Shown here piece by piece: positions 45,671 through 55,929 of a stretch of DNA of 64,000 bases; the stretch's first letter is position 1, and each line of letters starts with the position of its first letter. The DNA comes from Planctomycetota bacterium. Its GTDB lineage: Bacteria > Planctomycetota > Phycisphaerae > Phycisphaerales > Phycisphaeraceae. The translations under genes and the position numbers were made by a program. Location: positions 1 through 64,000 of the forward strand of contig JAJRXX010000019.1 of NCBI GenBank assembly GCA_024276075.1. Reading direction: 5' to 3'. Below the pieces are notes generated by a model that was not told the origin of the DNA, did not search any database, and worked only from the letters and a program-made list of their open reading frames with translations.

Positions 45671-47164
45671 TTACGCTGCCCATCGGCGACGCATAAAAAA
45701 ATACACCACCGGCACAAACAGCACCGCACTAGCAGGCTCGGGCACCGCCACAAGTAAAAACGGCGATTGCGTATCGAAGTGCAATTTCATTACCCATGGG
45801 TCTACAAGAGAGCTTGTAGTGACAACCTCAAACTCATTGACCCCGTGACCGAAGACCGATTCAAAATCGACGCTGTCCCCGTTGTCAAACAGCCCCAGGT
45901 CCATCCCCTCGGCAATGATGTGGACCGGCGCGCCCAGCGATTGAAAATCGTCGATCGACAAAATCAATTCATCCGACGGGGTCATGAACGTCTGCGTATC
46001 GCTGTCCGGAAACGGCACCTCATAGTACAAATCATTCGGCATATGCAGGTACACCGCCACCAGAGGGGACACAGCGTTGCTCGCCACCGTCGACACCCCA
46101 CCCGTCACTGCAGTCGGCACAGAATTGGACCCCAAGGAATTCGATCCCACCAAGCCGGTTGAAAGCAGCGCATTGTTCAAAAGCTTGCTCAACCCCATCC
46201 CGAACGCGTCTTTTACGTGATCGAGATATTCGATCATCGGTAAATCCCACGTGTCACTGGTTTCCGGCTCGACGGGAGTAGCCGGGTCCGTGCCGATAAA
46301 ATACGGTATCAAGTTAGCCACCGTGTGAGTTAAGGCAAAGGTGAGCGGCCACTCCATTTCTGGAAGGTTGCCTTGAGGAGTCATGAACCCGTCGATGATG
46401 CGCACTTCCGTATTCACCTCGAGCGAAACCTCAACTGTGTCTGCCGATCCAAAAGCATGAAATTGCGTGTAAAAAGGTGTTAAGTTGGATGTGTGTTGCG
46501 TCGGCAATGTCGGGGTGGATACCGGGTCCAAAAAGTTAACTTGATATCCGGGAACGCTGTTTACCACGGCTTCAATCGAACCGCCCGTGTCCCAAAACAA
46601 CGAGTAGCCCCATGCTTGCTGTAGGTTGACCCGGGCAAACGTCGTATACGCCGATCCGGATAGATACCAGTCATCTTCTTGGATGACCACGGGGCTGAAG
46701 GTAAAGGCTCGCGATAACGTCCGACTGCCCATCGAAAGATCGTTCGAGCCCACATTAATCAGCGAAGAATCTGATCGCGCTTGGGCATATATCCGTATCC
46801 CGCCGGGGGCGACTCCGTAGGAGAATGAGTTTTCAACCTCGCTTTTACCCCCGCCTTCTATCCCGTTGTTCTCACTGGGATCAATCTTGTCAAAGTGATT
46901 GAACAACAAAGGAGATGTCATTAGACCGTCCGCAGTGTAATTGTTACCAACCATTGCGATGTCGGGGCTCATAGGATCGGGATCAAAATCAATTAGAGTA
47001 ACAGATGTTGTCGCGTCGTGGCTTTTAGTACCGGGATCTATGACATTGATCTGGCCCAACACATCCGCACACATAATGACCAGTGACGCGAATGCAATGA
47101 ATCTAATACCGATAAATTGGTGTCGCTGTCCGAAACCGCAGCACATCACAACTGTAGCCTTCAT
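45671..47164 (-). CDS. Large PEP-CTERM protein
   Basis: 497 residues from the ATG at 47164, preceded by CTGGAGAAA; the 14-bp sequence around this ribosome-binding site is duplicated in tandem just upstream (about 47167-47195). Signal peptide, a long beta-rich extracellular region, then VPEPASAVLFVPVVYFF and RRRWAA as sorting signal. No recognised enzymatic motif. Likely exported to the surface by the exosortase route. Confidence 0.75.
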   Translation of the reverse strand: MKATVVMCCGFGQRHQFIGIRFIAFASLVIMCADVLGQINVIDPGTKSHDATTSVTLIDFDPDPMSPDIAMVGNNYTADGLMTSPLLFNHFDKIDPSENNGIEGGGKSEVENSFSYGVAPGGIRIYAQARSDSSLINVGSNDLSMGSRTLSRAFTFSPVVIQEDDWYLSGSAYTTFARVNLQQAWGYSLFWDTGGSIEAVVNSVPGYQVNFLDPVSTPTLPTQHTSNLTPFYTQFHAFGSADTVEVSLEVNTEVRIIDGFMTPQGNLPEMEWPLTFALTHTVANLIPYFIGTDPATPVEPETSDTWDLPMIEYLDHVKDAFGMGLSKLLNNALLSTGLVGSNSLGSNSVPTAVTGGVSTVASNAVSPLVAVYLHMPNDLYYEVPFPDSDTQTFMTPSDELILSIDDFQSLGAPVHIIAEGMDLGLFDNGDSVDFESVFGHGVNEFEVVTTSSLVDPWVMKLHFDTQSPFLLVAVPEPASAVLFVPVVYFFMRRRWAA

Positions 47165-47460
47165 CATTTTCTCCAGAATTATTTTCTCCAGAATATGTCC
47201 GTCACCTGCCGATGTGGCCGGACCCTCAATTTGGGGATTCAAATATATGCACCCCCAGTGCAAGCCTATATTTCACGTCCATTTTAATATCAATGGCAAA
47301 ATAAGTAAAGACTTTTTTGACTCTAAATTGCAAAAACTTTTAACGACTCGAATCCCTGCCAAGGATACCAATCCCAGCCATGACATGACCGCCACGTACA
47401 TATTCGCCCGCCTCCCCCCACGCCCCCCAAACCCCCAAACCCGCTCACCCGCTCACCCGC

Positions 47461-48060
47461 TCACCCGCCACGCAGCTTGGGCAACAGGAATTTCCCCCAC
47501 TGCGCTTCATAAAGATGGATCACCTCCGCGGGCCCGGATTCGTTTACCACCGGTCGACCCGAGTTGCCCCACTCGAAAATCGACCCTTCCAGATTCCACA
47601 CGCCCGTCACCCCTCGGTCATGCAGTTGCTTCGCCATGCGCGATGATCGGTAGCCCACCGAGCAGTACACCACAACGCGCCGTTCACCCGTCGCCTTGAT
47701 CCGTGCAGCCAACACCGCTGGGTCCGTGATATTCACTGCTCCCTGAATGTGACTAACAGCAAACTCCTCCGGCTCACGCACATCCACCAGCAGGCAATGC
47801 CCCTGATACGATGATTCGAACTGCTCGATGGATACCTGCTTAACGCTGGGGAAGTCGCGTCGGATCTTCGCTTTTAGCCCAGCCCACCCGTCCTCATTCG
47901 ACTCGCAGCCCCAGCAGCCAAGGCTCACGCTCAATACCAGAAGGGCTAGAGCATTCCCAACACAATCGTAGCGTTTGGTTATAACAAATAGCCCGCTTCC
48001 TGACGGTCGCGGCTCGTTGCGTACGCCACAGGTCAATTGAGAATGCTCTAATCGTTTCAC
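47461..48060 (-). CDS. Rhodanese-domain lipoprotein with an element inserted in its signal peptide
   Basis: Rhodanese domain in the second half (CLLVDVREPEEFAVSHIQGA, active Cys in VVVYCSVGYRS). From the GTG at 48060 the frame reads KRLEHSQLTCGVRNEPRPSG and on through the 104-bp element to ALLVLSVSLGCWGC. Removing 102 bp (one TA kept) rejoins GTG-AAA-CGA-TTA to GCC-CTT, giving MKRLALLVLSVSLGC, a canonical lipoprotein signal. The insert adds 34 codons without a stop or frameshift. Export now is uncertain: the hydrophobic core remains, preceded by ITKRYDCVGNAL. Confidence 0.85.
   Translation of the reverse strand: MKRLEHSQLTCGVRNEPRPSGSGLFVITKRYDCVGNALALLVLSVSLGCWGCESNEDGWAGLKAKIRRDFPSVKQVSIEQFESSYQGHCLLVDVREPEEFAVSHIQGAVNITDPAVLAARIKATGERRVVVYCSVGYRSSRMAKQLHDRGVTGVWNLEGSIFEWGNSGRPVVNESGPAEVIHLYEAQWGKFLLPKLRGG
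47947..48050. mobile_element. TA-flanked palindromic element inside a signal-peptide coding region (104 bp)
   Basis: TA-GAGCATTCCCAACAC at the left and TCAATTGAGAATGCTC-TA at the right, core CCCGCTTCCTGACGGTCGCG. Same length and structure as 13247-13350. Both TA copies are intact, so this is probably a fairly recent insertion. Confidence 0.85.
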
Positions 48061-48077
48061 GCCGTTTGTATTTATTG

Positions 48078-49010
48078 TTATAGCCCAAGCGCCTTCGCCA
48101 TCGTCGAGCCCAAGTTAGCCGGGCTGTCCGCTACGTGGCACCCCGCGTTACGCAGCGCCTCAATCTTCGCCTCGGCTGTGCCCTCACCGCCCGAGATGAT
48201 CGCACCGGCGTGGCCCATGCGTCGGCCAGGAGGGGCTGTCCTGCCCGCGATGAACGCCGCCACGGGCTTCTTCGCGTGGGCCTTGATGTACCGTGCCGCC
48301 GTTTCCTCGTCGCTGCCCCCGATCTCGCCAATCAGCACCACCCCATCCGTAGCCGAGTCGTCCAGGAACAGTTCCAGGCAATCGACAAAGTCCATCCCTC
48401 GGACGGGGTCGCCGCCGATACCGATGCACGTCGATTGGCCGATCCCGCGTTCCGAGCACTGCCACACCGCTTCGTAGGTGAGCGTCCCCGATCGGCTGAT
48501 GATCCCCACCGCTTTGTTCGACTTCGCCTCGTCCGCAGGCGTGTGGATATACCCCGGCATGATCCCGATCTTGCAACCCTTGCCCTTCGGTCCGGGTGTG
48601 ATGATCCCCGGGCAGTTCGGCCCAATCAGCCGCGTCGGACCACCGTCCGTGTTCCGCGCGTTGTGCAACATTAGCTGCTGCTTCACACGCATCATGTCCA
48701 CCACCTGGATGCCCTCGGTGATCGCCACGATCAGCTTGATACCCGCGTCCGCAGCCTCGAGGATCGCGTCCGCAGCAAACGGCGGGGGCACGAAGATCAT
48801 GGTCACGCTCGCGCCCGTTGCATCTACCGCCTGAGCACATGTATTAAAGATCGGTAGCCCGTTCGGGTCCTTCGTACCGCCCTTGCCGGGCGTCACGCCC
48901 CCGACCATCCCTGTGCCGTAGTCGAAGCACCCCTTCGTGTGAAACGCACCAGCCGACCCGGTGATGCCTTGACAGATGACCTTCGTATTCCCGTCGACGA
49001 GGATGCTCAT
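48078..49010 (-). CDS. sucD: Succinyl-CoA synthetase subunit alpha
   Basis: TCA-cycle enzyme subunit that binds CoA and carries the phosphohistidine. 310 residues. Seen: [20 protein letters not shown], the CoA-binding [36 protein letters not shown], and the active-site histidine in [10 protein letters not shown] near residue 265. sucC, normally the adjacent partner, is not here. It ends 18 bp before the start of the rhodanese gene, so they may share a transcript. Confidence 0.95.
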   Translation of the reverse strand: MSILVDGNTKVICQGITGSAGAFHTKGCFDYGTGMVGGVTPGKGGTKDPNGLPIFNTCAQAVDATGASVTMIFVPPPFAADAILEAADAGIKLIVAITEGIQVVDMMRVKQQLMLHNARNTDGGPTRLIGPNCPGIITPGPKGKGCKIGIMPGYIHTPADEAKSNKAVGIISRSGTLTYEAVWQCSERGIGQSTCIGIGGDPVRGMDFVDCLELFLDDSATDGVVLIGEIGGSDEETAARYIKAHAKKPVAAFIAGRTAPPGRRMGHAGAIISGGEGTAEAKIEALRNAGCHVADSPANLGSTMAKALGL

Positions 49011-49161
49011 AATTTCTATCCTAATTCAATCCCACGCGCCAGCTACCGCTCACACATGACAGATAACGACTTACAGAAACCACCGACGCCCTTGAACGCA
49101 GCGCCGTGATGACAAGAGCGAAATAGGATACCCCCTCGCCCAACACGGGACAAAATGCCAG

Positions 49162-49536
49162 CTACTCCCGTCCCTGCTCGTACCGCGACACCTCGCCCAC
49201 TTCCACACGCACACGTGACCGGATACCGCCACGCCCCTTCCAATCCGTCGTCACCACCATCCACCGAGGCTCCATCGCCGCTGCCAAGTCATCCGCGATC
49301 CGGTTCGTCACCGCTTCGTAAAATATCCCTTCATTGCGGAAGCTCTGCAGGTATAGCTTCAGGCTCTTGAGCTCGACGCACTTCCGGTCAGCTACGAACC
49401 GCACCGTCACGCTCCCGAAATCCGGGTGCCCCGTCTTCGGACACACGCTCGTAAACTCATCCGCTACGTGCTCAATCACGTAGTCGCGACCAGCGTTGGG
49501 ATTATCAAAACATTCCAGCAAATCAGCGTCGGGCAT
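49162..49536 (-). CDS. queF: NADPH-dependent 7-cyano-7-deazaguanine reductase
   Basis: Reduces the nitrile preQ0 to preQ1 in queuosine synthesis. 124 residues, the short single-domain type. Catalytic C32 and D39 in TSVCPKTGHPDFG and E55 in CVELKSLKLYLQSFRNEG. The ATG at 49536 is preferred over the TTG four codons upstream. No other queuosine gene is nearby. Confidence 0.94.
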   Translation of the reverse strand: MPDADLLECFDNPNAGRDYVIEHVADEFTSVCPKTGHPDFGSVTVRFVADRKCVELKSLKLYLQSFRNEGIFYEAVTNRIADDLAAAMEPRWMVVTTDWKGRGGIRSRVRVEVGEVSRYEQGRE

Positions 49537-49630
49537 GGCATCGTCCAATAATTAAAGCTCACCCTTCTATCTTACCGCCGCCACCCACACGTCTGCTATC
49601 ATGCCCACCCAGACCCCGGAGCACGCCGCC

Positions 49631-49948
49631 ATGACCAAACCTGACGCAAAACTCACCGATGAGCAGGTTCAGCACGTCGCTAAGCTCAGCAGGCTCGACC
49701 TCGACCCCGATCAGATTCATCGGTTTGCCCAGCAGTTATCCGACGTCCTGGTTCACGTCGCCAAGCTAAACGAGCTCGACGTCACCAACGTCGAGCCGAT
49801 GGCACACGCTATGGACGTCACCAACGTCATGCGCGACGACGAGCCCCAGCCAGCCCTACCCGTCGACGACGCGCTGGCCAACGCGCCACAGCGATTCGAC
49901 AGCTTCTTCCAAGTACCCAAGGTCCTGGGCGAAGGATCGGGCGCATGA
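49631..49948 (+). CDS. gatC: Asp/Glu-tRNA amidotransferase subunit C
   Basis: Stabilises GatA in the GatCAB complex that makes Gln-tRNA or Asn-tRNA. About 105 residues from the ATG at 49631, which has CGGAG in front; an ATG at 49601 would add ten residues. Seen: LTDEQVQHVAKLSRLDLDPD and VEPMAHAMDVTNVMRDDEP, both typical. gatA starts 58 bp downstream; gatB is not in the window. Confidence 0.92.
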   Translation: MTKPDAKLTDEQVQHVAKLSRLDLDPDQIHRFAQQLSDVLVHVAKLNELDVTNVEPMAHAMDVTNVMRDDEPQPALPVDDALANAPQRFDSFFQVPKVLGEGSGA

Positions 49949-50006
49949 ACTAAAACAAGTCCTTCCCTTCTTCCCAAAAGCAACCCCTAATTTATCTCAT
50001 CCCGTC

Positions 50007-51479
50007 ATGAACCCCACCCAAACCACACTGTTAGAGCTACGCGACGCCATCGCAGCCAAAAAGATTTCCGCCAAGCAAGCTGTCACCGCATACCTCGACC
50101 GCATCGATCAACACAACAACACGTTAAACGCCTACCACGAGACCTACGCCGACCGCGCACTCCAACGCGCCCAAGACGTCGACGCAGACAAAGTCACCGG
50201 GCCACTCGCCGGCGTACCCATCGCCATCAAGGACAACCTCGCCACCGATTGGGGCGTGACCACGTGCAGTTCAAAGATCCTCGAAAACTTCCGGTCGCCC
50301 TACACCGCCACCGCCGTCGCCAAGCTCGAAGCCGCCGGTGCCGTCATCCTCGGCAAGACGAATCTCGACGAGTTCGCCATGGGCTCGTCCACCGAGAACA
50401 GCGCCTTTGGCCCTACGCGAAACCCCTGGGACACACACCGCGTCCCGGGCGGGTCGTCGGGTGGGGCCGCCGCTGCCATGGCGGCTGACCTCTGCGCCGG
50501 ATCGATTGGGTCGGACACAGGCGGGTCAATCCGCCAACCCGCTGCCCTGTGCGGCGTCGTAGGCTTCAAACCCACCTACGGCCGAGTCAGCCGATTCGGG
50601 CTCGTCGCATTTGCCAGCAGCCTCGATCAGATCGGGCCGCTCACACGCACCGTCTCAGACGCGGCGCTCATGCTCAGTGTCATCAGCGGTCCCGACGAAC
50701 GCGATTCCACCTGTGCCTCACAGCAGCCACGCGACTACCTCGCAGAGGTAGACCAACCCGTGTCCGGGCTGCGCATCGGCGTCGCCAAGCAATACATCTC
50801 CGACACAAACGACCCCGCGGTAAACCAAGCTGTCGACGAAGCGATTAACATGTTCCGCTCCTGCGGTGCCCAGATCGTCGAGATCGATCTGCCCCACACC
50901 CAGTACGGCATACCCACCTACTACCTCGTCGCCACCGCCGAGGCGTCGAGCAACCTCGCCCGGTACGACGGCGTACGCTACGGACGCCGATGCGACGACC
51001 CCAAGGACCTGATCGACCTCTACAGCCGATCGCGTGCCGAAGGCTTCGGTGAGGAAATCAAACGCCGCATCATGCTCGGCACCTACGCGCTTTCCAGCGG
51101 GTACTACGACGCCTACTACGTCCGTGCGCTGAAGGTCCGCCGCCTGATTAAGCGTGATTTCGATCTGGCGTTCTCAAGCTGTGACGCCATACTCTGCCCC
51201 ACCACCACCGCACCCGCATTCCGCCTGGGTGAAAAATCCGACGACCCGTTAAGTATGTACATGAACGACGTTTACACCGTCAACGCAAACCTCGCGGGCA
51301 TCCCCGGTATTAGCCTGCCAGGCGGGTTTACCACCGTCACCCACAACGGCACACCACCACAAAAACTCCCGCTTGGCATCCAACTGCTCGGGCCCGTCTT
51401 TGAAGAAACGAAACTCCTACGCATCGCGCGCATGTATGAATCCGCCACGACCCACCACCAAGTCAGACCGAGTCTGTAA
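50007..51479 (+). CDS. gatA: Asp/Glu-tRNA amidotransferase subunit A
   Basis: Amidase subunit that releases ammonia from glutamine. 490 residues. Ser-cisSer-Lys triad: Lys in PIAIKDN near residue 75, Ser in GGSSGGAAAAMA near 150 and the catalytic Ser in GSDTGGSIRQPA near 174. The C-terminal end (GIQLLGPVFEETKLLRIARM) is complete. A TA-flanked element begins 20 bp after the stop. Confidence 0.97.
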   Translation: MNPTQTTLLELRDAIAAKKISAKQAVTAYLDRIDQHNNTLNAYHETYADRALQRAQDVDADKVTGPLAGVPIAIKDNLATDWGVTTCSSKILENFRSPYTATAVAKLEAAGAVILGKTNLDEFAMGSSTENSAFGPTRNPWDTHRVPGGSSGGAAAAMAADLCAGSIGSDTGGSIRQPAALCGVVGFKPTYGRVSRFGLVAFASSLDQIGPLTRTVSDAALMLSVISGPDERDSTCASQQPRDYLAEVDQPVSGLRIGVAKQYISDTNDPAVNQAVDEAINMFRSCGAQIVEIDLPHTQYGIPTYYLVATAEASSNLARYDGVRYGRRCDDPKDLIDLYSRSRAEGFGEEIKRRIMLGTYALSSGYYDAYYVRALKVRRLIKRDFDLAFSSCDAILCPTTTAPAFRLGEKSDDPLSMYMNDVYTVNANLAGIPGISLPGGFTTVTHNGTPPQKLPLGIQLLGPVFEETKLLRIARMYESATTHHQVRPSL

Positions 51480-51498
51480 TACGCATTGCGACTATTTC

Positions 51499-51624
51499 CA
51501 GAGCAACTGGCGTCATTAATCTTCATTGACCGGGTGGCACGGCTTGCTTGCAAGCCGTGAAATACAGATGTTGGTTACACCTACGATCCAATCAAGATGG
51601 AAAATATTGACGCCAGTTGCTCTA
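51499..51624. mobile_element. TA-flanked palindromic element with hairpin cargo (126 bp)
   Basis: CA-GAGCAACTGGCGTCA at the left (TA changed to CA) and TTGACGCCAGTTGCTC-TA at the right: 13 bp of inverted ends. Interior hairpin CACGGCTTGC TT GCAAGCCGTG (51538-51559). The copy at 58477-58602 has the same length and lies in the opposite orientation. Confidence 0.85.
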
Positions 51625-51708
51625 GCACGTCGCAAGTAACCTAAGCTATAGTCTGTTCTGTTTCCGCGTTCGCAGATACCGCGCAAGTACTAATCTTGAT
51701 TGGTATAA
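51625..51708. repeat. Dispersed repeat of the AATCAAGATTAATACT family, copy 3 (inverted)
   Basis: GCACGTCGCAAGTAAC at the left and AGTACTAATCTTGATTGGTA at the right; the reverse complement of the copies at 23666 and 33561. It abuts the palindromic element. Confidence 0.65.
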
Positions 51709-51834
51709 CACCCACCCCGTACACCAACACGCTTTATACACATTTTTTAATCTTGAGCATTTCCCAAGTTGGCCGCAATAAACGCAGTAAAAACGCCACG
51801 AAAAAAATAAATCGCTGTGTAGATACATGTGGAC

Positions 51835-51864
51835 TTGCATAACCCACCGACTCATGGTTATAAT
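51835..51864 (+). promoter_or_regulatory. Sigma-70-type promoter of a short transcription unit
   Basis: TTGCAT (51835-51840), 18 bp, TATAAT (51859-51864), a perfect -10 box. Transcription would start near 51871. Confidence 0.6.
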
Positions 51865-51870
51865 GTGAAA

Positions 51871-52214
51871 CATCTGGGGTGTACCCACTTCGAAAATTGG
51901 AGCGTCAATATCAGAGCCATGAGCAACACGTCCGATCTAAAACGGACCGAACTCGAAAGGCCTGCTGAAATGACACGGACGGTTACGGCACACAAATCGG
52001 CTTCCAAGGCTACGACGAGCTATACAATTAATTTTTTTTATATTTACACAGGTAAATTTAACAAAATTGGTAATTTGGGCACTTTACCCTATTGATTTAT
52101 GCAAACATATTCAATAAAAATTGGTGTTTACATTAACATAGCGCCGATTTTGTCTTAACAGAGAGCTTTCTCCCCTCCGCCCCGTTGTCGCTTCGGCGGC
52201 AGCGGGGTTTTTTT
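51871..52214 (+). ncRNA. Candidate small RNA or small-protein transcript
   Basis: About 340 nt between a good promoter and a strong terminator, with no known gene in it. A frame of 58 codons from ATG 51919 (MSNTSDLKRTELERPAEMTR, basic, ending near 52095) is possible but has no clear ribosome-binding site, and its last third is A+T-rich and low in character (INFFYIYTGKF). It does not match the ends or conserved parts of tmRNA, SRP RNA or RNase P. I call it a candidate only. Confidence 0.4.
52180..52214 (+). terminator. Strong Rho-independent terminator
   Basis: CCCCGTTGTCGC - TTCG - GCGGCAGCGGGG: a 12-bp stem with two G-U pairs and a UUCG tetraloop, followed at once by seven T. Confidence 0.92.
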
Positions 52215-52337
52215 ATAGCCACGCCTAGTCAAGGTATAGGGGTATGTCTAGCAGGGTAAAAACACCCTTTTGTCCTGACTCAGCATAGCTCTTGTTGGGT
52301 AGCCCTACTCCACCGACAGACTGCTCGCCAGCCACCC

Positions 52338-52748
52338 TTAGTCTCCCGACGCTTTTGCCTGCACACGTACCACCACACACCGCGATCGTGGCCCGTCAAA
52401 CTCACAGAACCACACACCCTGCCACCTCCCCAGCACCAGCCGACCGCCCTCGATCAGCACCGTCACGCTTGAGCCCATCATCGACGCTTTCACGTGTGCT
52501 GCGCTGTTACCCTCGCCGTGACGATAGAACGGCTGATCCCAAGGCACCATCACATCGAGTTGTTTAAGAAAATCGTGCACCACGTCGGGGTCCGCATTCT
52601 CGTTAATCGTCACGCCAGCTGTGGTGTGTGGCACGTACACGATCACCGCCCCACTGCTTACACCGCTGCTCGCCACCGCCTGCTGCACCTGGCTCGTGAT
52701 CTCAACCATTTCGCTCCGCACGTCGGTCTGTAGGTCCAGTGTGGTCAT
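52338..52748 (-). CDS. YjbQ-family protein (UPF0047)
   Basis: 136 residues from the ATG at 52748. Family signature blocks: VIVYVPHTTAGVTINENADP and AAHVKASMMGSSVTVLIEGG, then LGRWQGVWFCEFDGPRSR. Family members show weak thiamine-phosphate synthase activity in complementation tests; the true role is not settled. Divergent from pntAA. Confidence 0.9.
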   Translation of the reverse strand: MTTLDLQTDVRSEMVEITSQVQQAVASSGVSSGAVIVYVPHTTAGVTINENADPDVVHDFLKQLDVMVPWDQPFYRHGEGNSAAHVKASMMGSSVTVLIEGGRLVLGRWQGVWFCEFDGPRSRCVVVRVQAKASGD

Positions 52749-52851
52749 CACCGAATCATAGACAACCTCACCAGTCAGCCCAATTCCCGCTTTCCGTGAC
52801 ACTTTCACACAATTCGGGTAACGTGGCACGCACCTGAGGGGGATTCCTCAC

Positions 52852-54006
52852 ATGCCCACCAAGATCGGTATCCCAAAACAAACCGTGCCAGGCGAGACGC
52901 GCGTCGCACTGGTCCCCACCGTTGTAAAAAAACTCGTCGACCTCGGCACGACTGTCCTGGTCGAATCAGGTGCCGGCCTGAGTTCTGGCCACGCAGACGG
53001 GGCATACCACCGCGCCGGGGCCTCCGTACTCACGAGTACCACCTCCGCTTGGGCACAAGCCGACCTAGTCGCCGCTGTACACCCTCCCACCGCACAACAG
53101 GCCTCACAAGTTCAGCAGGGAGCTATCCTCATTGGCATGCTCGCGCCGCTGAGGTACCCCGAAATAATTGAAACACTCGCCAAGCGCGGCGCCACAACCT
53201 TTTCACTGGAGATGCTGCCCCGCATCAGCCGTGCTCAGCCCATGGACACGCTCAGTTCACAGGCAAACGTGGCCGGATACATGGCCGCCGTCATTGCGGC
53301 CAGCGCATGTGCAAAAATGTTCCCCATGATGATCACCGCTGCGGGCACACTCGCACCTGCGAAGGTATTCGTCATCGGCGCGGGCGTCGCGGGCCTCCAA
53401 GCCATCGCCACCGCCAAGCGGCTCGGCGCCGTCGTCGAGGGCTACGACGTGCGACCCGAGGTCAAGGAGCAGGTCCAAAGCGTCGGCGGGCGCTTCGTTG
53501 AGCTACCAACCACCACAGCCGACGCACAATCCACAGGCGGATACGCCAAGCAGCAGTCTGACCAAGACCGCCAGCGCCAGATCGACCTCATGACCAAGCA
53601 CGTCATAGGCGCCGACGTTGTCATCACCACCGCCGCCATCTTTGGTAAGGACCCGCCCCTGCTGATCCCAAACGACGTCGTCGAGCAGATGAAGTCGGGC
53701 TGCGTCATTGTCGACCTCGCCGCCGACGAGCGCGCCGGCTGCGGGAATTGCGAAGCCACTCACCCGGGCAGACGCTACACCACCGACCAAGGCATCGTTA
53801 TCGAGGGTGCCACAAACCTCCCCGCCTGGGCCCCCGCCCACAGCTCACAGATGTTTGCCAATAACGTCTTCGCTTTCATCAAAGAGCTCTTCACCGACGA
53901 CACCACCATCACCCTAAACCCCGACGACGAATTGCAACAAGCCACCCTCGTCACACACCAGGGTCACATCGTGCACCCCCTCGTGGCGGCATCGCTAAAG
54001 CCATAA
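52852..54006 (+). CDS. pntAA: Proton-translocating NAD(P) transhydrogenase subunit alpha, part 1
   Basis: NAD(H)-binding domain I. 384 residues. Seen: GIPKQTVPGETRVALVPTVV, the alanine-dehydrogenase-like fold with nucleotide loop VIGAGVAGLQAIATAKRLGA and YDVRPEVKEQVQSVGG. As in many bacteria, the alpha chain is split, with the membrane part encoded 20 bp downstream. GAGGGGG precedes the ATG. Confidence 0.96.
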   Translation: MPTKIGIPKQTVPGETRVALVPTVVKKLVDLGTTVLVESGAGLSSGHADGAYHRAGASVLTSTTSAWAQADLVAAVHPPTAQQASQVQQGAILIGMLAPLRYPEIIETLAKRGATTFSLEMLPRISRAQPMDTLSSQANVAGYMAAVIAASACAKMFPMMITAAGTLAPAKVFVIGAGVAGLQAIATAKRLGAVVEGYDVRPEVKEQVQSVGGRFVELPTTTADAQSTGGYAKQQSDQDRQRQIDLMTKHVIGADVVITTAAIFGKDPPLLIPNDVVEQMKSGCVIVDLAADERAGCGNCEATHPGRRYTTDQGIVIEGATNLPAWAPAHSSQMFANNVFAFIKELFTDDTTITLNPDDELQQATLVTHQGHIVHPLVAASLKP

Positions 54007-54026
54007 AACTACGGAGCCACGACACC

Positions 54027-54326
54027 ATGACCGAACTGCCCCTCGTCGTTGCCTTGACCGTCTTCGTGCTGGCGATCTTCGTCGGGTTCGAGATCATCAC
54101 CAAGGTCCCCTCCACACTCCACACGCCGCTCATGAGCGGGTCGAACGCCATCAGCGGCATCACCATCATTGGAGCACTCATCTGCTCATACGGCGATCGC
54201 CTGAGCCACATCAGCGTCAATATGGGCGTGCTCGCGTTGATCTTCGCCACCATCAACGTCGTGGGCGGGTACGTCGTCACCGGCAGGATGCTGCGCATGT
54301 TCAAGCAAAAACCGCAGGGGAAATAA
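54027..54326 (+). CDS. pntAB: Proton-translocating NAD(P) transhydrogenase subunit alpha, part 2
   Basis: 99 residues, three membrane helices (VALTVFVLAIFVGFEIITKV; ISGITIIGALICSYGD; MGVLALIFATINVVGGYVVT) and the motif STLHTPLMSGSNAISG typical of PntAB. Forms half of the proton channel with PntB. Confidence 0.95.
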   Translation: MTELPLVVALTVFVLAIFVGFEIITKVPSTLHTPLMSGSNAISGITIIGALICSYGDRLSHISVNMGVLALIFATINVVGGYVVTGRMLRMFKQKPQGK

Positions 54327-54391
54327 CACACACTAACAACGGCTCAACACAACCATGCACGCACATATAAAAGCACCTTGAGGACACACCC

Positions 54392-55846
<1,455 letters not shown>

Positions 55847-55929
55847 AAGCGGATACGATCAGATTTATCTCTGTAAGTTTCTCAGTCCAATTAGAAAATT
55901 TATCCATCCTGATCCGAGATTGCTCATTC

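Noticed and set aside
51871-52214. tmRNA as identity of the promoter-to-terminator unit
   Set aside because: No tRNA-like ends, no GGTTCGA T-loop, and no tag frame ending in a typical Ala-Ala stop.
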